Positions 26,243 through 38,990 are shown, counted from the first letter of the stretch. The stretch: DNA of 64,000 nucleotides from Stenogyne calaminthoides (GCA_037126765.1 JBBCBC010000027.1:7216406-7280405); one strand, 5' to 3'. Numbers and translations are program-made. Notes: a model not told the origin generated them from the sequence alone.

Positions 26243-27807
26243 TCGGCCAGCTCAATTTTAAATTGTAATTTAGTTCGCTTTTCATTAAATTTGAAATTGG
26301 ATAGTAGAATTGCTAGATTTTTTTTTTAGATGTATCCAATTGTCATGGAATTTAATGTATTTATTTATGCATGCATATAAATTGTGGTTTTTTAATTCGA
26401 TTCGCTCGAATTCATTTTGCTCGTGAGAAAATCCACGAGTAGATTAGAATTTGTTTGATTTGATCAACGTAATAGACTAGTTTAGATCTAGTTTATTTAT
26501 TTTTGTAAATAAATCAGAACCGGATCAAAAACCAGCAGGAGACGAAGAATTAAAAGACGGATCCGAACCGGCGAGGGGCTGCGGCATCGCGAGAAACGTA
26601 CAAGGAGGCACGCGCCAAGAAAGCCGATGATGCTAGCGGTGCAAGACGGGCGGGGCGAAAAAGGAAGGGCCGAAAGACGTGGATCGGAATTTGGTGCACG
26701 GCGCGCGCCGCCAGGCGCTGGCGAAGCTCCAGCGGGCGTGATTTGATGAGCGCCGTTAACGAGGGCGGTCGAACGCAGCGATCGCACGACGCCGATGCGC
26801 CGTAGTAGGCGCTGACGGGCGGACACGGGCGGGCGGCGATTTCGGCATGGATCGCATAAGGGCGGGCGCGTCTTTGGATCTGCGGGCGCCGCGACACTCG
26901 CCAAGCTTGTCGCCGAAGCGGGCGTGATTCGCCGGGCGACGCAGACTGGGTGCTTTCACTCACAGACGGACGCCACTCGACACGGCTGGGGGAGTGCTAG
27001 ATGGGCACTCCGACCCACGAGCTGATCGATGACGTGGCTTGACAAGGCATTTTTTTTAGACGGTCAAGTGGGAGCTTTTCGAGACGAACGATGAAGGCTA
27101 TGAAGGAGATTTCTCAATATCAAGACATGACAAAAATTAACCATGACAATTGGATAAATGTGCCCAATATGTTTAATTTTTGTTTTGATGTTATGCATTA
27201 TTTTATGCTTATTTAAATTGTGTTTAAATTTGCGATGCATGAAAAAATGTTTTGAAAAAATCTCACTTTTCGAAAATTACTAAGTATGCTTAAACAATTA
27301 ATTGATAATTTTATTCCGGATAATAAAATTGAATTAATTTTTGACCTCCATGATTTATTTATTTGTGAATTCTTTTGAGAAATTCCCCCACTTTTGACGG
27401 CCAAAAGATAGCTTTCACATGAATAAATTCCAAATGGATGATTATGGATTATTACTAGTGGCATTTATGACCTCCCCACGAGGCTCGCTTCAAAGAGAAA
27501 TAATAATTCCAGATTTAATCATGGTTATTACTTAGGTATAAAATTGATATGCATATACTTCCTCAAGTCCCCGCCAATTTTATATTGGTCAAGTGAGAGC
27601 AACTATTAACTGGATATTAAAGGTTTGTAATCGTTCTTGTTTGTAACTGCTTGAATGTGTTTAAATAATGACCCACCCCACGTGGCTTATTTAAACTGCT
27701 TTTGAGATGTTAGGCTGATGCATGTTCATATTTTTTGAGATTTTAATATGAAACATGTGATCGATTTTTTGTGATATATTTGTGCTTATGCATATTATTA
27801 TTTATTT
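26243..27807 (+). other. Element C untranslated leader with a CG-rich block
   Basis: About 1.5 kb between the primer site and gag, a long leader as in BARE/Angela elements. 26520-27000 is unusually GC- and CG-rich against an AT-rich surround. Minus-strand open frames here are by-products of that composition. The matching block in D is about 31960-32400. No conserved ORF is shared by the two copies as read. Confidence 0.6.
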
Positions 27808-28660
27808 CATTTCATCATGTCGCAACCTTTTTTAATCCATCGCTCAATATACTTAAAGACAATTTGCTTATTGGTGAAAACTTTTTGATTGAGTCGAAAC
27901 TTACTATTGTCCTCATTTGCAAAGCCATAATCGGGTTCTCACTACACCTAAACCGTAAAAGCCAAATGATGAGTCAACTAAATCGGTTAAGAAAAAGTAT
28001 CTTGACCGGAGCTGCGTTCAACGAAATGGCAAAGTGTACCATCTTGGCTTCAATGTCGGATGTGTAACACCAACACCGAGCGTTGAGACCGCTCTGCGAC
28101 ATCATGACTAGTCTTAAAGCGATGTTTCAACATCGTAACCCGTGTGGCTCGTCGGATCACCATGAGGGACTTGCTCTCTATGAAAATGGTGGAGAAAACG
28201 CCTATATGAGCATCGTTCTCGATGATGGCTCACCTTAACAAACTTGAGGTACTTTGGCGCCCGAATACGACATCGAGACCCAAATTGATTTCAGACTCCA
28301 CTCTCTGCCAAAAAAGTTTTGAATAGTTCAGTGAACTACCGGATGAATAATCGGTTCTCGATGTCCGATCTATTGCAAGCTTTGTCTCGGCGCAGAGAGG
28401 CGATATTGGGGCAAAAGAGCCAAGCCATGGTGGCAAATGGACCTTCTTCTTCTTCTAGGCCAAGGGTGGTAAGAACAAGAAAAAATGACAAATGCCACAA
28501 AGCAAGTGAACTCGAAGTGTTGCCAAAGGCAAAGAAAACGTGAAGGAGGTGGAGGAGTGAGCAAGCCAGCCTAAGGGGAGGTGCTTCAAATGCGGTGAAA
28601 AAGGACATTGGAGGTCAGCCTGTTCCAATCCCAAAAGGAATGGAAAGAAAGGTAATTCTC
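27808..28660 (+). pseudogene. Element C gag
   Basis: Begins with ATGTCGCAACC at 27816 (MS-Q-P-F-F-NPSLNILKDN, the usual start of copia gag of this type). EMAKCTILASMSDV follows near 28025, then broken capsid stretches, then the zinc knuckle CFKCGEKGHWRSAC at 28582-28623, a perfect CX2CX4HX4C. Gag forms the particle and binds RNA. Several frameshifts lie between 28070 and 28560. Downstream it is fused to pol in the usual single polyprotein arrangement. Confidence 0.8.
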
Positions 28661-29810
28661 ACGCACTAGTTGTTGAAACTTGCTTAGCAGCGTATGTCTC
28701 CCATTTATGGGTGGTGGATAGTGGATCCACTGATCATGTTTGTTTCACTTTACAGGGGTTCAAGCGGACCCGACAACTTAGTGGGAGTGAGATCCTCATC
28801 ACACTGGGCGATGCTACGAGAGTGGCAGCTGAAGCAATGAGAGAAGTGCACCTGTCTTTTGAAGACAGAGTTTTAATTTTAAGAGATTTTCTTTACGTTC
28901 CAAATTTTAGAAAGAATTTAATTTTGGTTTCTAAACTTTACCTTGATGGATATTCGGTTACTTTTGATAAAGTTGTTACCATTTCTCTTTATGATAAATT
29001 TATCTGTCATGGAACGTTGTCAAGTAATCTCTATACAATTAATCGCGGCACACCCACTCACTTAAATGCATCCTATAACACATCAACTGTTTCCAATAAA
29101 AGAAAACGTTCATCAGACATGAACGAACACTTCTATGGCATCTAAGATTGGGACATATTAATCCAAAGAGGATCCAAAGGTTGGTGAAAGACGGTTCACT
29201 GGAGTTTCTCCAAGTTGAACCAATTCCAACCTGCGAATCATGTTTGGAGGGTAAAATGACCAAGAGGGCATTCGGAGCCAAGGGTAATAGAGCCAAAGAA
29301 GTATTAGAAATCGTTCACACGGATGTATGTGGTCCAATGTCAACCAAAGCAAGAGGAGGTTATGAGTATTTCGTCACTTTTATTGATGACTACTCAAGGT
29401 ACGGTTATATTTTCCTTATGAAGCATAAATCTGAGACCTTTGAAAAATTCAAAGAATTTAAGGCTCAAGCAGAGAATCATAGGGAAAAACGTATCAAGTC
29501 TCTACGATCCGATCGTGGAGGCGAGTACCTCAGCGATGAGTTTTTGAACTACTTGTCAGATGAAGGGATTGTATCCCAACTAACTGCACCCGAATCCCTC
29601 AACAAAACGGGGTTGCAGAGCGAAGAAACAGAACTCTTTTGGAAATGGTTAGATCAATGATGAGTTATGCGATCTTCCCAAGTCGTTTCCGGGTCATGCC
29701 TTGAAACAACGGCTTACATTCTGAACTTGGTGCCATCCAAATCGGTTCCCAAAACTCCCAAAGAATTGTGGACCGGGCACAAGCCCAGTTTGAGACACAT
29801 GAGAATTTGG
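28661..29810 (+). pseudogene. Element C protease and integrase, cut by element D
   Basis: The protease active-site motif VVDSGSTDHV is at 28708-28740, in frame to about 29145. It is followed by the pre-integrase domain (LGHINPKRIQRL near 29150, then CESCLEGK) and the integrase core: HTDVCGP (first Asp) near 29316, FIDDYSRYG near 29380 and SDRGGEY near 29508. One frameshift separates the blocks near 29145 and more follow 29600; QQNG..E of the third catalytic position is scrambled. The ORF runs into the element D insertion at HMRIW/MRIFG. Without RT the copy is dead. Confidence 0.85.
29806..29810. other. Left target-site duplication of element D (TTTGG)
   Basis: TTTGG directly precedes the D LTR and recurs at 38887-38891 directly after it. 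Joining the flanks at one copy restores the MRIWGCPAY-type reading of element C. Confidence 0.93.
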
Positions 29811-31652
29811 TGTTGGAATTATACTGAAAAATATGCTTTTACTTTGTATAATCGAAAACCGGATTTTTGACTTATTTATCAAATAAATTGTTTATCACCG
29901 ATGCTTTAAATATGATTGAATGTTATATATATTTATTTGATAACTGCTTCAATAATTCGACGCGTGTTACATCAGAGTTAATTTAGTGATACCAGATCAC
30001 AAAAGATTAAATTAATCCCCAGAACTAAAAAAGTACGCCATTCACGACCTAGATGGAAATGAACAACCATCGCGAAAGGTTGAGGTGTAAGGCTCGATTG
30101 GTTTGTCTTGACCAAGAGATTACACTAGTGCATGACCGATCGACCGAATAGGACCTCCATGAGGATAAATTCTTCGAAATCGAACAAGGAAGAATTAGAC
30201 CTCGAAATGTTCGTTGTTTCTTAACCTTCGTCCCTTAAATAGGATCACGTGGGATTGGTAACTATTGCTTTGACTTATCATGGGTAGCGAATCAGAGAGA
30301 GATTCAATACTTTTTATCTTGTGCAATATTATCGGTCACATGTGATTGCTAAGATTTAATACGAAGAATCGTGTGCAAGTACGCTTGCTTGATTTTCCCC
30401 TTGGGAGGTTCATAAGTTGTATCATACCAAATCTTGCAAGTGGAATTAGTTTCCGGTATGGATAATAATGTTGAACCGCTCCTCAACCAAGGACAAAAGA
30501 TATTAATTAACGGAAAGCTATTTCAAAGTGGCTTGAATTAATTAATGGGCTAGATAATCTTAAACACGGAAATAATGACCCAGAGAGCCATATTGACTAT
30601 AATATGGGTTAAGATGGATAGTGCAATATTAATTATGTAGTGGGATTAATTAATATTTATGGGCTTGAATTATATTGTGGCTCAATATTAGATATTCAAG
30701 ATCCATTAGAAGGTCCAATCTTAATTCTCCTAAAGGCCCCCTGAGTAGCCCAACATATAGTCCAATAACCTAAAAGGTGATTAAAATAAAATAAATATTG
30801 TTGCTTATATTTCCTCTAAATTTTCAAAATTATGGATAAAAAGAGGAGAAAGATTTTCTTTGAATTTTGTTATGGAATGAAGATATGTATTCTTGAATAC
30901 AAGATTATCTCATTAAATTCAAGAAATCTCCCACTTGGTTATTCATGAGGTAAATTTCAAATTTTGAAAATATAGTGGGCAAGAAAGATTTTCTTGATTT
31001 TCTTGAAAAGATATTATGGAAGATATGTATTTCTTGAAATACAAGAATATCTCATAAATTCAAGAAGATCCAAATCTTGGATTCTTGTGACACTTAATTT
31101 TCAAAAATCATCCATAAAAAATAGAGGGTGGATTTTTGTGGAATATTTTAATTATGGGAAAAAATATAAGGGATATATTCAAGATTTCTTAGTGACCAAG
31201 AAAAGTCTTTTCCCACATTGAAAAATCACATAAATTTCAACCACCCTCCCTCTTATAAATAGGGAATGATTAGTTCATTCCCAAGTACAATTCCATGTGC
31301 TGGAAATATTAGCAAATCCTGCAACAAAGTTTATTTTTTTCCTTTTGTTAATTGTTCGCGAGTATCCTTCCAATCGGATTGTCGAAAGCAAGGGGCTAAG
31401 GGAATACTTGGGAAGTCCTTTTGGTTAGTCCGTCCGACCAAAGCCACTGCTATCCCGAGAGGTACGTTCACGATTACACCCGTAGATTCCGCATGCGTAG
31501 GTTTTACGTGGTTTTTTATATGCATGATATGTCGTTGCAATTATTATTTGAATTAATATAAGATTAATTCATGCTAGTAATAATTAATGAATTAAATTTG
31601 TATTTAAATATTCACCCCGAATAGATCTCTGTGAGAATCATTCCCCCCAACA
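29811..31652 (+). repeat. Element D 5' LTR
   Basis: 1842 bp, TGTTGGAATTATACTG to CCCCCCAACA. Nearly the same as 37046-38886; visible differences cluster at CTG/CAG sites (for example ACCGGATTTTTGAC at 29859 against ACTGGATTTTCAGAC at 37092). TATA box at 31254-31261. Confidence 0.93.
31254..31261 (+). promoter_or_regulatory. LTR TATA box, element D
   Basis: TATAAATA followed by GGGAATGA, in the position shared by all family LTRs. The start of the element transcript is expected about 30 bp downstream. Confidence 0.65.
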
Positions 31653-31665
31653 ATCGCATCGAGCC
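31653..31665 (+). promoter_or_regulatory. Element D primer-binding site, altered
   Basis: Reads ATCGCATCGAGCC where TGGTATCAGAGCC is expected. The same CAG-to-CG change is seen as in element C. Confidence 0.7.
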
Positions 31666-33110
31666 ACTTTGTTTGGACTCAATTTTTAAATTGTAATTTA
31701 ATTCGTGGACATTAAATTTGAAATTGGATAGTAGAACTGTTAGATCTGTTTTGCAGGTATCCAATTGTCATGGATTTTAATGTTTTATTTTGCATGCATA
31801 TAAATCGTGGTTTTTAATTCGATTCGTTCGGATTTGTTTTGTCTCGTGAGAAAATCCACGAGTAGACTAGGATTTGTTTGATTTGATCAATGTAATAGAC
31901 TAGTCTGAATCTAGGTTTATTTATTTTTTGTAACAAATTGTAACCGGATCGAACAAAGAGACGGCGAATTAAAGGACGAAATCGAATCCGAGAACTGCGC
32001 TGCGCGGGCGAGCTTAGGCGGGCGCGCAGGCTAGGTCGGGGCGGCCTTGTATGAGGATGAAAACCGCGAGACGGGTGGTGTGCCTTCCCGAAAGCCGAAG
32101 CGGACGAGGCGGATGCTGCGCTACGCGCGCTTTACTTGTGTCGCTGAGCAAAAGGCGGAAAGCGGCGGCGAATATACATACGGATCATGACGAACGATCT
32201 TATCGCTACCGAGATCTCTTATGACGCTCTTACACATGCCGGTGCATGGCGAAGGCCCTGCCGTGGGCGTGCCGTCTTAGAAAGCTGCCTAGGCAATGAT
32301 GGCCGGATCTTGGCGTGATCCCCGCCGAGAAGCCGTGGCGGTTCGAGATTTAAGTATTTTTTTCGAGACGAAACGAGTGGGAGAAATTCGAGACGTGTTT
32401 CTTCAAGATCAAGCCAAGAAAAATCAAACCATGACAATTGGATAATTTGTGCCCAATATGTTTATTTTTCTGCTTTTGCTTGATTTATTTGTGCTATCTT
32501 ATGCTTTTGTTTAAATTTGTTTAAATGTTTTTGCATGAGGGTTGCCAAATTGAAAAATCTCAACTTCAAAATTACTAAGTATGTTTTAAATAATTAATTG
32601 ACAATTTTATTCCGATAATAAAATTGAATTAATTTTGACCTCCATGATTTATTTATTTGTGAATTCTTTTGGAGAAATTCCCTCACGGACGGGTCAAAGA
32701 TAGGTTTCACATGAATGAATTCGAGCGGATGATTGTGGGTTATTACTAGTGGCGGCGATGACCCTCCCACGAGGCTCGATCAAAAGCGAAATAGTAATCC
32801 CAGTATTTAATCATGGTTATTACTTAGGTATAAAATTGATATGCATATACTTCCCCAAGTCCCCGGCGAATTTTATATTGGTCAAGTGGAGCCAACTATT
32901 AATCTGATATTAAAGGTTTGTAATCGTTTTTGTTTGTAACTCGCTTGAATGTGTTTAAATAATGACCCACCCCACGCGGCTTATTTAAACTGCTTTTGAG
33001 ATGTTGGTCGATGCATGTTCATATTTTTTTGAGATTTTAAAATATGATGAAATGTGATCGAACCTTGATATACTTGTGCTATTGCATATAGTTGTTTATT
33101 TTCAGCAAAG
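31666..33110 (+). other. Element D leader
   Basis: Aligned with the C leader (26243-27807), including the CG-rich block about 31960-32400 and later conserved stretches such as ATGACCCACCCCACG near 32961. No supported ORF; the minus-strand frame at 32219-32437 is a shadow. Confidence 0.6.
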
Positions 33111-33800
33111 ATGTCGTTACCTTTTAATCCATTGTTATTATACTTAAAGTCAATACAATATGTATGGAAACTATATTAATTGGAAAATTATAATTGTCAT
33201 AATCGCATAAAAAAGCACAAGTGGATTTTGACACACAAAAAATCGATGAGCCAAACCGACGAGTCAAAACAGGGGGACTCGTCGGATCACCTTCTTCGAG
33301 AGATGTCGTCATTAAAATGGTGGAGGAAAAACCCGTAAGGGATTACGTCCTCAAAATAGATGGCCCATCCCAACAAACTTGAGATTCTCGAGTGCAGATT
33401 ATGTTCTAGAGACTCGGATGAATTTGGTACTTCATTCTCTTGCCGAAAAGTTTTTTTGAGCATTTTGGCCCGCTTAGCTAATTTGTTTTGCAAACTTTTG
33501 GACTCGGCGAAATGATGATAAGGCACCAAACTCAAGCTTTTGATTTTAAGTGGGTCCGCCTTTCATCTTCTAGGCCAAGGGTAGGCAAGATAAAGAAGAG
33601 GACCAAAGGCCATAAGCAATAAAAAACTCAATCGTTGCCAAGGGCAATGGTAAGATGAGAATGCTTGTTGAGTCAAGGAAAATCCAAAGAGGAAGTGCTT
33701 AAGCTGCGGTGAGAGAGACAATGGAGGTTTTGCTGTCCAACCCCCAAAAGGGACGGAAAGAAAGGTAATTCTCACACACTAGTTGTTGAAACTTGTTTAG
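33111..33800 (+). pseudogene. Element D gag
   Basis: Starts at ATGTCGTTACC (33111; MSLPFNPLL). The zinc knuckle region at about 33697-33735 reads KCLSCGERDNGG, so the His position is lost through a one-base shift relative to C's GEKGHW. Heavily frame-broken capsid region. Confidence 0.7.
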
Positions 33801-34990
33801 CGGGCGATACTTCTCATTCGTGGGTGGTTGATACGAGATCCACTAATCATGTTGGCTTCACGGGTTCTAAAATGATCCGCAGAACGTGGTGGGAGTGAGA
33901 TCCTCATCACATCGACAACGCCATTTAAAGTAGAAGACATTGCAATGCTACGTAAGTGGCGATATTGCAATGCTACGGTAGTAACGATTATTGCAATATT
34001 ACGCAAAGTAGCAGACATTGCAATGCTACATGAGTAGCAGTTAAAGCAGTGGGAGAAGTGCACCTATCTTTTGAAGATAAAGTTTTTTGAGATTATCTTT
34101 GTGTTCCCAGTTTTAGAAAGAATTCACTTTCAGTTTCTAAAATTCGATTAAAGGACACTAACTTTCTTCTAATAAGAATGACATCATTTTTGAAATGATG
34201 AGTGTATCTGTTATGGACATTGATGGAAAATCTCTATACAATTAATCATGCACACCACTCAGAAAATGTATCCTATAACACATCAATCTGCTTTTCGAGA
34301 AAAGAAAAACGTTCATCAGACGTGAACGAGACACTTCTTTAGCATCTAAGATTAGGTCATATAAATCCAAAGAGGATCCAAAGGTTGGTGAAAGATGGTT
34401 CACTGGAGCATCTCCAAGTTGAATCGATTCCAACCCGCGAATCATGTTTGGAGGGTAATATGACCAAGATGGCATTTGGAGCCAAGGGGAATGGGGCTAA
34501 AGAAGTGTTAGAGATCGCTCACATAGATGTATGTAGTCAAATGTCAACCAAAGCAAAGAGGAGGTTATGAGTAATTTTATTGATGATTACTCAAGGTACA
34601 TTTTCCTTATGAAGCGTGAATCTGAGACCTTTGAGAAATTCTAAAGAATTTAAGGCTCAAGCAGAGAATCATATGGAAAAACGTATCAAGTCTTTACGAT
34701 CCGATCGTGGGAAGCGAATACCTCGAAAAATATGAGTTTTTGTACTACTTATCCGATGAAGGATTGTATCCTCCATCAAGCACCGGAACCCTCAACAAAA
34801 CGGGGTTTTGCAGAGCGAAGCAACATAATTCTTTTGAAATGGTTAGATCAATGATGAGTTATACGGATCTTCCCGAGTCGCTTAAAGGGTCATGCCTTGA
34901 AAAACAACGACTTACATTCTGAACTTGGTGCTATCCAAATCAATTCCCGTAACCCCAAAGAATTGTGGACCCAAGGCGTTCTAGTATGAG
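33801..34990 (+). pseudogene. Element D protease and integrase
   Basis: The protease motif reads WVVDTRSTNHV near 33820, with Arg in place of the Gly of the D-S/T-G catalytic loop, so it would be inactive as read. A tandem repeat (33939-34045) is inserted where C has GDATRVAAEA. The pre-integrase LGHINPKRIQRLVKDGSLE is at 34356-34410, then ESCLEGN and HIDVCSQM near 34520 (first catalytic Asp kept). IDDYSR and SDRG pieces follow in other frames near 34580 and 34700. Confidence 0.8.
33939..34045 (+). repeat. Minisatellite in element D protease region
   Basis: ATTGCAATGCTAC-type cores recur at 33939, 33964, 33990 (as ATTGCAATATTAC) and 34017, spaced 25, 26 and 27 bp. Element C has a single equivalent (GCGATGCTACGAG near 28809). 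A 27-bp unit would add nine residues each. Confidence 0.85.
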
Positions 34991-35099
34991 ACACATGAGA
35001 ACTTTGGGGTGTCCTAGGCCTACATGTTGGACAAGGAAACTGCAAATTGGATCCTCGATCGTAATTAAGGTTGTTTTGTAGGATACCCCGAGGAACAAA

Positions 35100-36945
35100 A
35101 AGTGAATGTTCTATAGTTCAAAGATCAAAAGGTGGACATCCGCACCCACTTTAGATTTTTGGAAGAAAACTATAGAACCAAAGAAAACCCGTAGTGAGAT
35201 TACCTTAAATGAGCTTAGAGGGCAAACCTCGGTCTTGCCGATCAGATTAGATGATATACCAAACGATACGTTTTCACAACCGCAGACCTCGTTATAGTGG
35301 GAGGGTTGTTAGACGGCCTTCGAGAGATTCATGGGAATAGGAGAGTCCTCGGACTTGATTCCCAAATCGCACCCATGGACATATGACGAGGCACTCCAAG
35401 ATTAGGATGCAGCTTGGCAAACAAACAATGAAAGTCGAAGTGGGTTCTATGTTTCATAATAGAGTGTGGGAGCTAGTCGAACCACTTAATGGGGTCAAAC
35501 CCATTAGATGCAAGTGGGTATATAAGAGGAAAAGAGGATCGGACGGGAAGGTTGAAACCTTTTAAAGCAAGACTAATGGCGAAAGGTTATACTAAAAAAG
35601 AAAGGGATCGATTATGAGGAAACTTTTTTCCTGTAGTAGCCATGCTTAAAGTCCATCCGTATTCTTCTTATCGATTGTCACAAGATTTTGACGTTGAAAT
35701 CTAGCAAATGGATGTCGAGACAGTTTTCCTTAACTGAAGTCTTGATGAAGAGATCTATATGCAACAACCCCAAGGTTTCATTGAAACAGGCCAAGAACAT
35801 CTTGTTTATAAGCTCAAGAAGTCCATTTACGGACTCAAACAGGCATCCAGAGCTTGGAACCAAATTTTTGATCATGTAATAAAGTCTTATGGGTTTGATC
35901 AAAACAAGTTTGAAAGTTGTGTGTATAAAAAGCATTTTAACCGCATTGGTATTCTTAGTACTATCGTAGATGACATTGTGATCATCGGGAACGATGTGAA
36001 GGTGTGATCGGGCGTAAGGGCATGGTTTCAAAAACAGTTTGATATGAAAGACTTAGGAAAGCGGACATATCCTTGGGATCAAGATTACTCAAGATCGCCG
36101 TAAAAGGATGATCGGGTTATCGCAAGTTTCATACATAGACACTGGTTTTTGAAACAATTCAGCATGCAAGATTCCAAGAAAGGATTCGTACCTTTCAGAC
36201 TTGGAATCCATCTATCCAAGAAAATGTTCCCTAAGACAAAAAGGAGATAGATGACATGAAAGGTATTCCTTGTGCTTTAGCTGTCGGAAACCTTATGTAT
36301 GCATTCTTTATGTATGCGAGACCGGATATCCGCTGCTTGTAGGCATGGTAACAAGATATCAAAAGTAACCCAGAGGAAAGCGCATTGACGACGATTAAAA
36401 AACATTACGAAGTGTCCGAAAAAGAACTCGGGATAGAATGTTGATTTATCGATCGATACTCCAATCCCCATCTGCCACACTGACTTCGGATTTCCAATCG
36501 ATATATATTCCGAAATTATCGCCTCGCGATTGTGTGTTTCAATTTGGGAAGAATAGCCATCAAATGGATGAGTGTGAAGCAGAAATGCATCACTGACTCA
36601 ACCATGGGACTCGGGTAAGTAGCTGCTTGTGAAGCAGTGAAAGAACCGATTGGGCTCTAGATCTTCTTAGTGGACTTGGATGGTGTTCTGAATTTGTCTA
36701 GCAATATCTGCTAGGGGCAGTTGCAAATTCAAGAGAACCAAGAGTCCACGAGTCAAACAAACACATTAAAGGAAAGACATCTTATACGAGAAATCGTTAA
36801 GAGATGAAATATAGATGTGGCAAAGATAGCTTCTAAGGACAACCTAGCAGATCCATTCACAAAGCGTCTGCCTCTGAATACATTCGAGAGACATGTGAGT
36901 GGAATGGGTGTCAAGACCGTTGCCAATCTGCTTTGAGTATAAGTG
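35100..36945 (+). pseudogene. Element D reverse transcriptase and RNase H
   Basis: RT begins near 35380 (HSKIRMQLGKQ, then NRVWELVEPLNGVKPIRCKWVYKRK). It continues with MDV..FLN near 35710, QQPQGFIETGQEHLVYKLKK at 35762-35820, YGLKQASRAWNQIFDHV and the catalytic segment IVDDIVIIGNDV at 35968-36003, where the usual YVDD is IVDD. RNase H follows with SITDSTMG-like at 36590 and LADPFTKRLPLNTFERHVSG at 36846-36905. At least eight frame changes are visible. RT and RNase H together convert element RNA to double-stranded DNA. Confidence 0.85.
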
Positions 36946-37045
36946 GGAGAAATTATTAGGTTCGTGTAGGTGACATTAGATGTCACGACTACTCGAGACG
37001 TGTTGTAGTATACTTAAAAAGCGGACTTTGAGTATAAGTGGAGAT

Positions 37046-38886
37046 TGTTGGGATTATACTGAAAAGTATGCTTTTACTTTGTATAATCGAAACTGGATTT
37101 TCAGACTTATTTACTGAAATAAATTGTTTATCACTGATGCTTTAAATATGATTGAATGTTATATATATTTACTGCATAACTGTTCAATAATTAAATGACG
37201 TGTTACATCAGAAGTTAATTTAGTGATACCGATCACAACAAATCCGTTTTGTAACTAAAAAAGTACACCATTCACGACCTAGATGGAAATGAACAACCAT
37301 CGCGAAAAGGTTGAGGTGTAAGGCTCGATTGGTTTGTCTTGACCAAGAGATTACACTAGTGCATGACCGATCAAATGAATAGGACCTACAGGGAGGATAA
37401 ATTCTTGAATCCAAACAAGGAAGAATTAGACCTCGGTGGTTCGTTGTTTCTTAACCTTCGTCCCTTAAATAGGATCACGTGGGATTGGTAAATATTGCTT
37501 TGACTTATCATGGGTAGCGAATCAGAGAGATTCAATACTTTTTATCTTGGGCAATATTATCGGTCACATGTGATTGCTAAGATTTAATACGAAGAATCGT
37601 GTGCAAGTACGCTTGCTTGATTTGCCCTTTGGAGGTTCATAAGTTTTATCATACCAAATCTTGCAAGTGGAATTAGTTTCCCAGATGGATAATAATGTTG
37701 AACCGCTCTCGACCAAGGACAAAAAGATATTAATTAACGGAAAACTATTTCAAAGGGCTTGAATTAATTAATGGGCTAGATAATCTTAAACACGGGAAAT
37801 AATGACCGGGAGCCATATTGACCGTAATATGGGTTAAGATGGATAGTCTGATAATATTAATTATGTGGTGGGATTAATTAATATTTATGGAGGCTTGAAT
37901 TATATTGTGGCTCAATATTAGATATTCAAGATCCATTAGAAGGTCCAATCTTAATTCTCCTAAAGGCCCCCCGAGTAGCCCAACATATAGTCCAATAACC
38001 TGAAAAGGTTAAAAATAAAATAAATATTGTTGCTTATATTTCCTCTAAATTTCAAAAATTATGGATAAAAATGGGAGAAAGATTTTCTTTGAATTTTGTT
38101 ATGGAATGAAGATATGTATTCTTGGAATACAAGATTATCTCATTAAATTCAAGAAATCTCCCACTTGGTTATTCATGAGGTAAATTTTGAAATTTTGAAA
38201 ATATAGTGGGCAAGAAAGATTTTCTTGATTTTCTTGAAAAGATATTATGGAAGATATGTATTTCTTGAAATACAAGAATATCTCATAAATTCAAGAAGAT
38301 CCAAATCTTGGATTCTTGTGACACTTAATTTTCGAAAATCATCCATAAAATAGAGGAGGTGGATTTTTGTGGAATATTTTAATTATGGGAAAAAAAATAT
38401 AAGGGATATATTCAAGATTTCTTGGTGACCAAGAAAAGTCTTTTCCCACATTGAAAAATCACATAAATTTCGACCACCCTCCCTCTTATAAATAGGGAAT
38501 GATTAGTTCATTCCCAAGTACAATTCCATGTGCTGGAAATATTAGCAAATCCACATAAGTGGTGCAACAAAGTTTATTTTTTCCTTTTGTTAATTGTTCG
38601 CGAGTATCCTTCCACCGGATTGTCGAGCAAGGGCTAAGGGAATACTTGGGAAGTCCTTTTGGTTAGTCCGTCCGACCAAAGCCACTGCCATCCCGAGAGG
38701 TACGTTCACGTAAACCCGTAGATTCCGCATGCGTAGATTTTACGTGGTTTTTTATATGCATGATATGTCGTTGCAATTATTATTTGAATTAATATAGGAT
38801 TAATTCATGCTAGTAATAATTAATGAATTAAATTTGTATTTAAATATTCACCCCGAATAGATCTGTGCGAATCATTCCCCCCAACA
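37046..38886 (+). repeat. Element D 3' LTR
   Basis: 1841 bp, TGTTGGGATTATACTG to CCCCCCAACA, preceded by the purine-rich GTATAAGTGGAGAT and followed by TTTGG. TATA box at 38487-38494. Confidence 0.93.
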
Positions 38887-38891
38887 TTTGG
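38887..38891. other. Right target-site duplication of element D (TTTGG)
   Basis: Matches 29806-29810 exactly. Confidence 0.93.
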
Positions 38892-38990
38892 GGGTGTCCG
38901 GCCTACGTGTTGGACAAGGAAGCCGGAAAATTGGAACCTCGATCAGAATTAAGGCTGTTTGTAGGTTACCCCGAGGGAATAAGCAACTAT
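38892..38990 (+). pseudogene. Element C, short pol remnant after element D
   Basis: Encodes GCPAYVLDKEAGKLEPRSEL and LFVGYPEG, the conserved integrase C-terminal block that continues MRIFG/MRIW at 29800. It ends abruptly at the junction with LTR sequence. Confidence 0.9.

Larger units (their letters stand above)
29811..38886 (+). mobile_element. Element D: full-length Angela-like Ty1/copia, nested in C
   Basis: 9076 bp with two LTRs (29811-31652, 37046-38886), altered tRNA-Met primer site, long leader, gag, protease, integrase, RT, RNase H and a purine-rich tract just before the 3' LTR. It has perfect 5-bp target duplications. It belongs to the same family as C, so it jumped into a sibling. 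The pol frame is broken at many places as read; some breaks coincide with CAG/CTG sites and may not be real. Confidence 0.93.

Noticed and set aside
26497..26963. Overlapping minus-strand frames of 134-137 residues
   Set aside because: Alternative readings of the CG-rich leader of element C; Arg/Pro/Ala-rich, with no counterpart of the same frame in the D leader.
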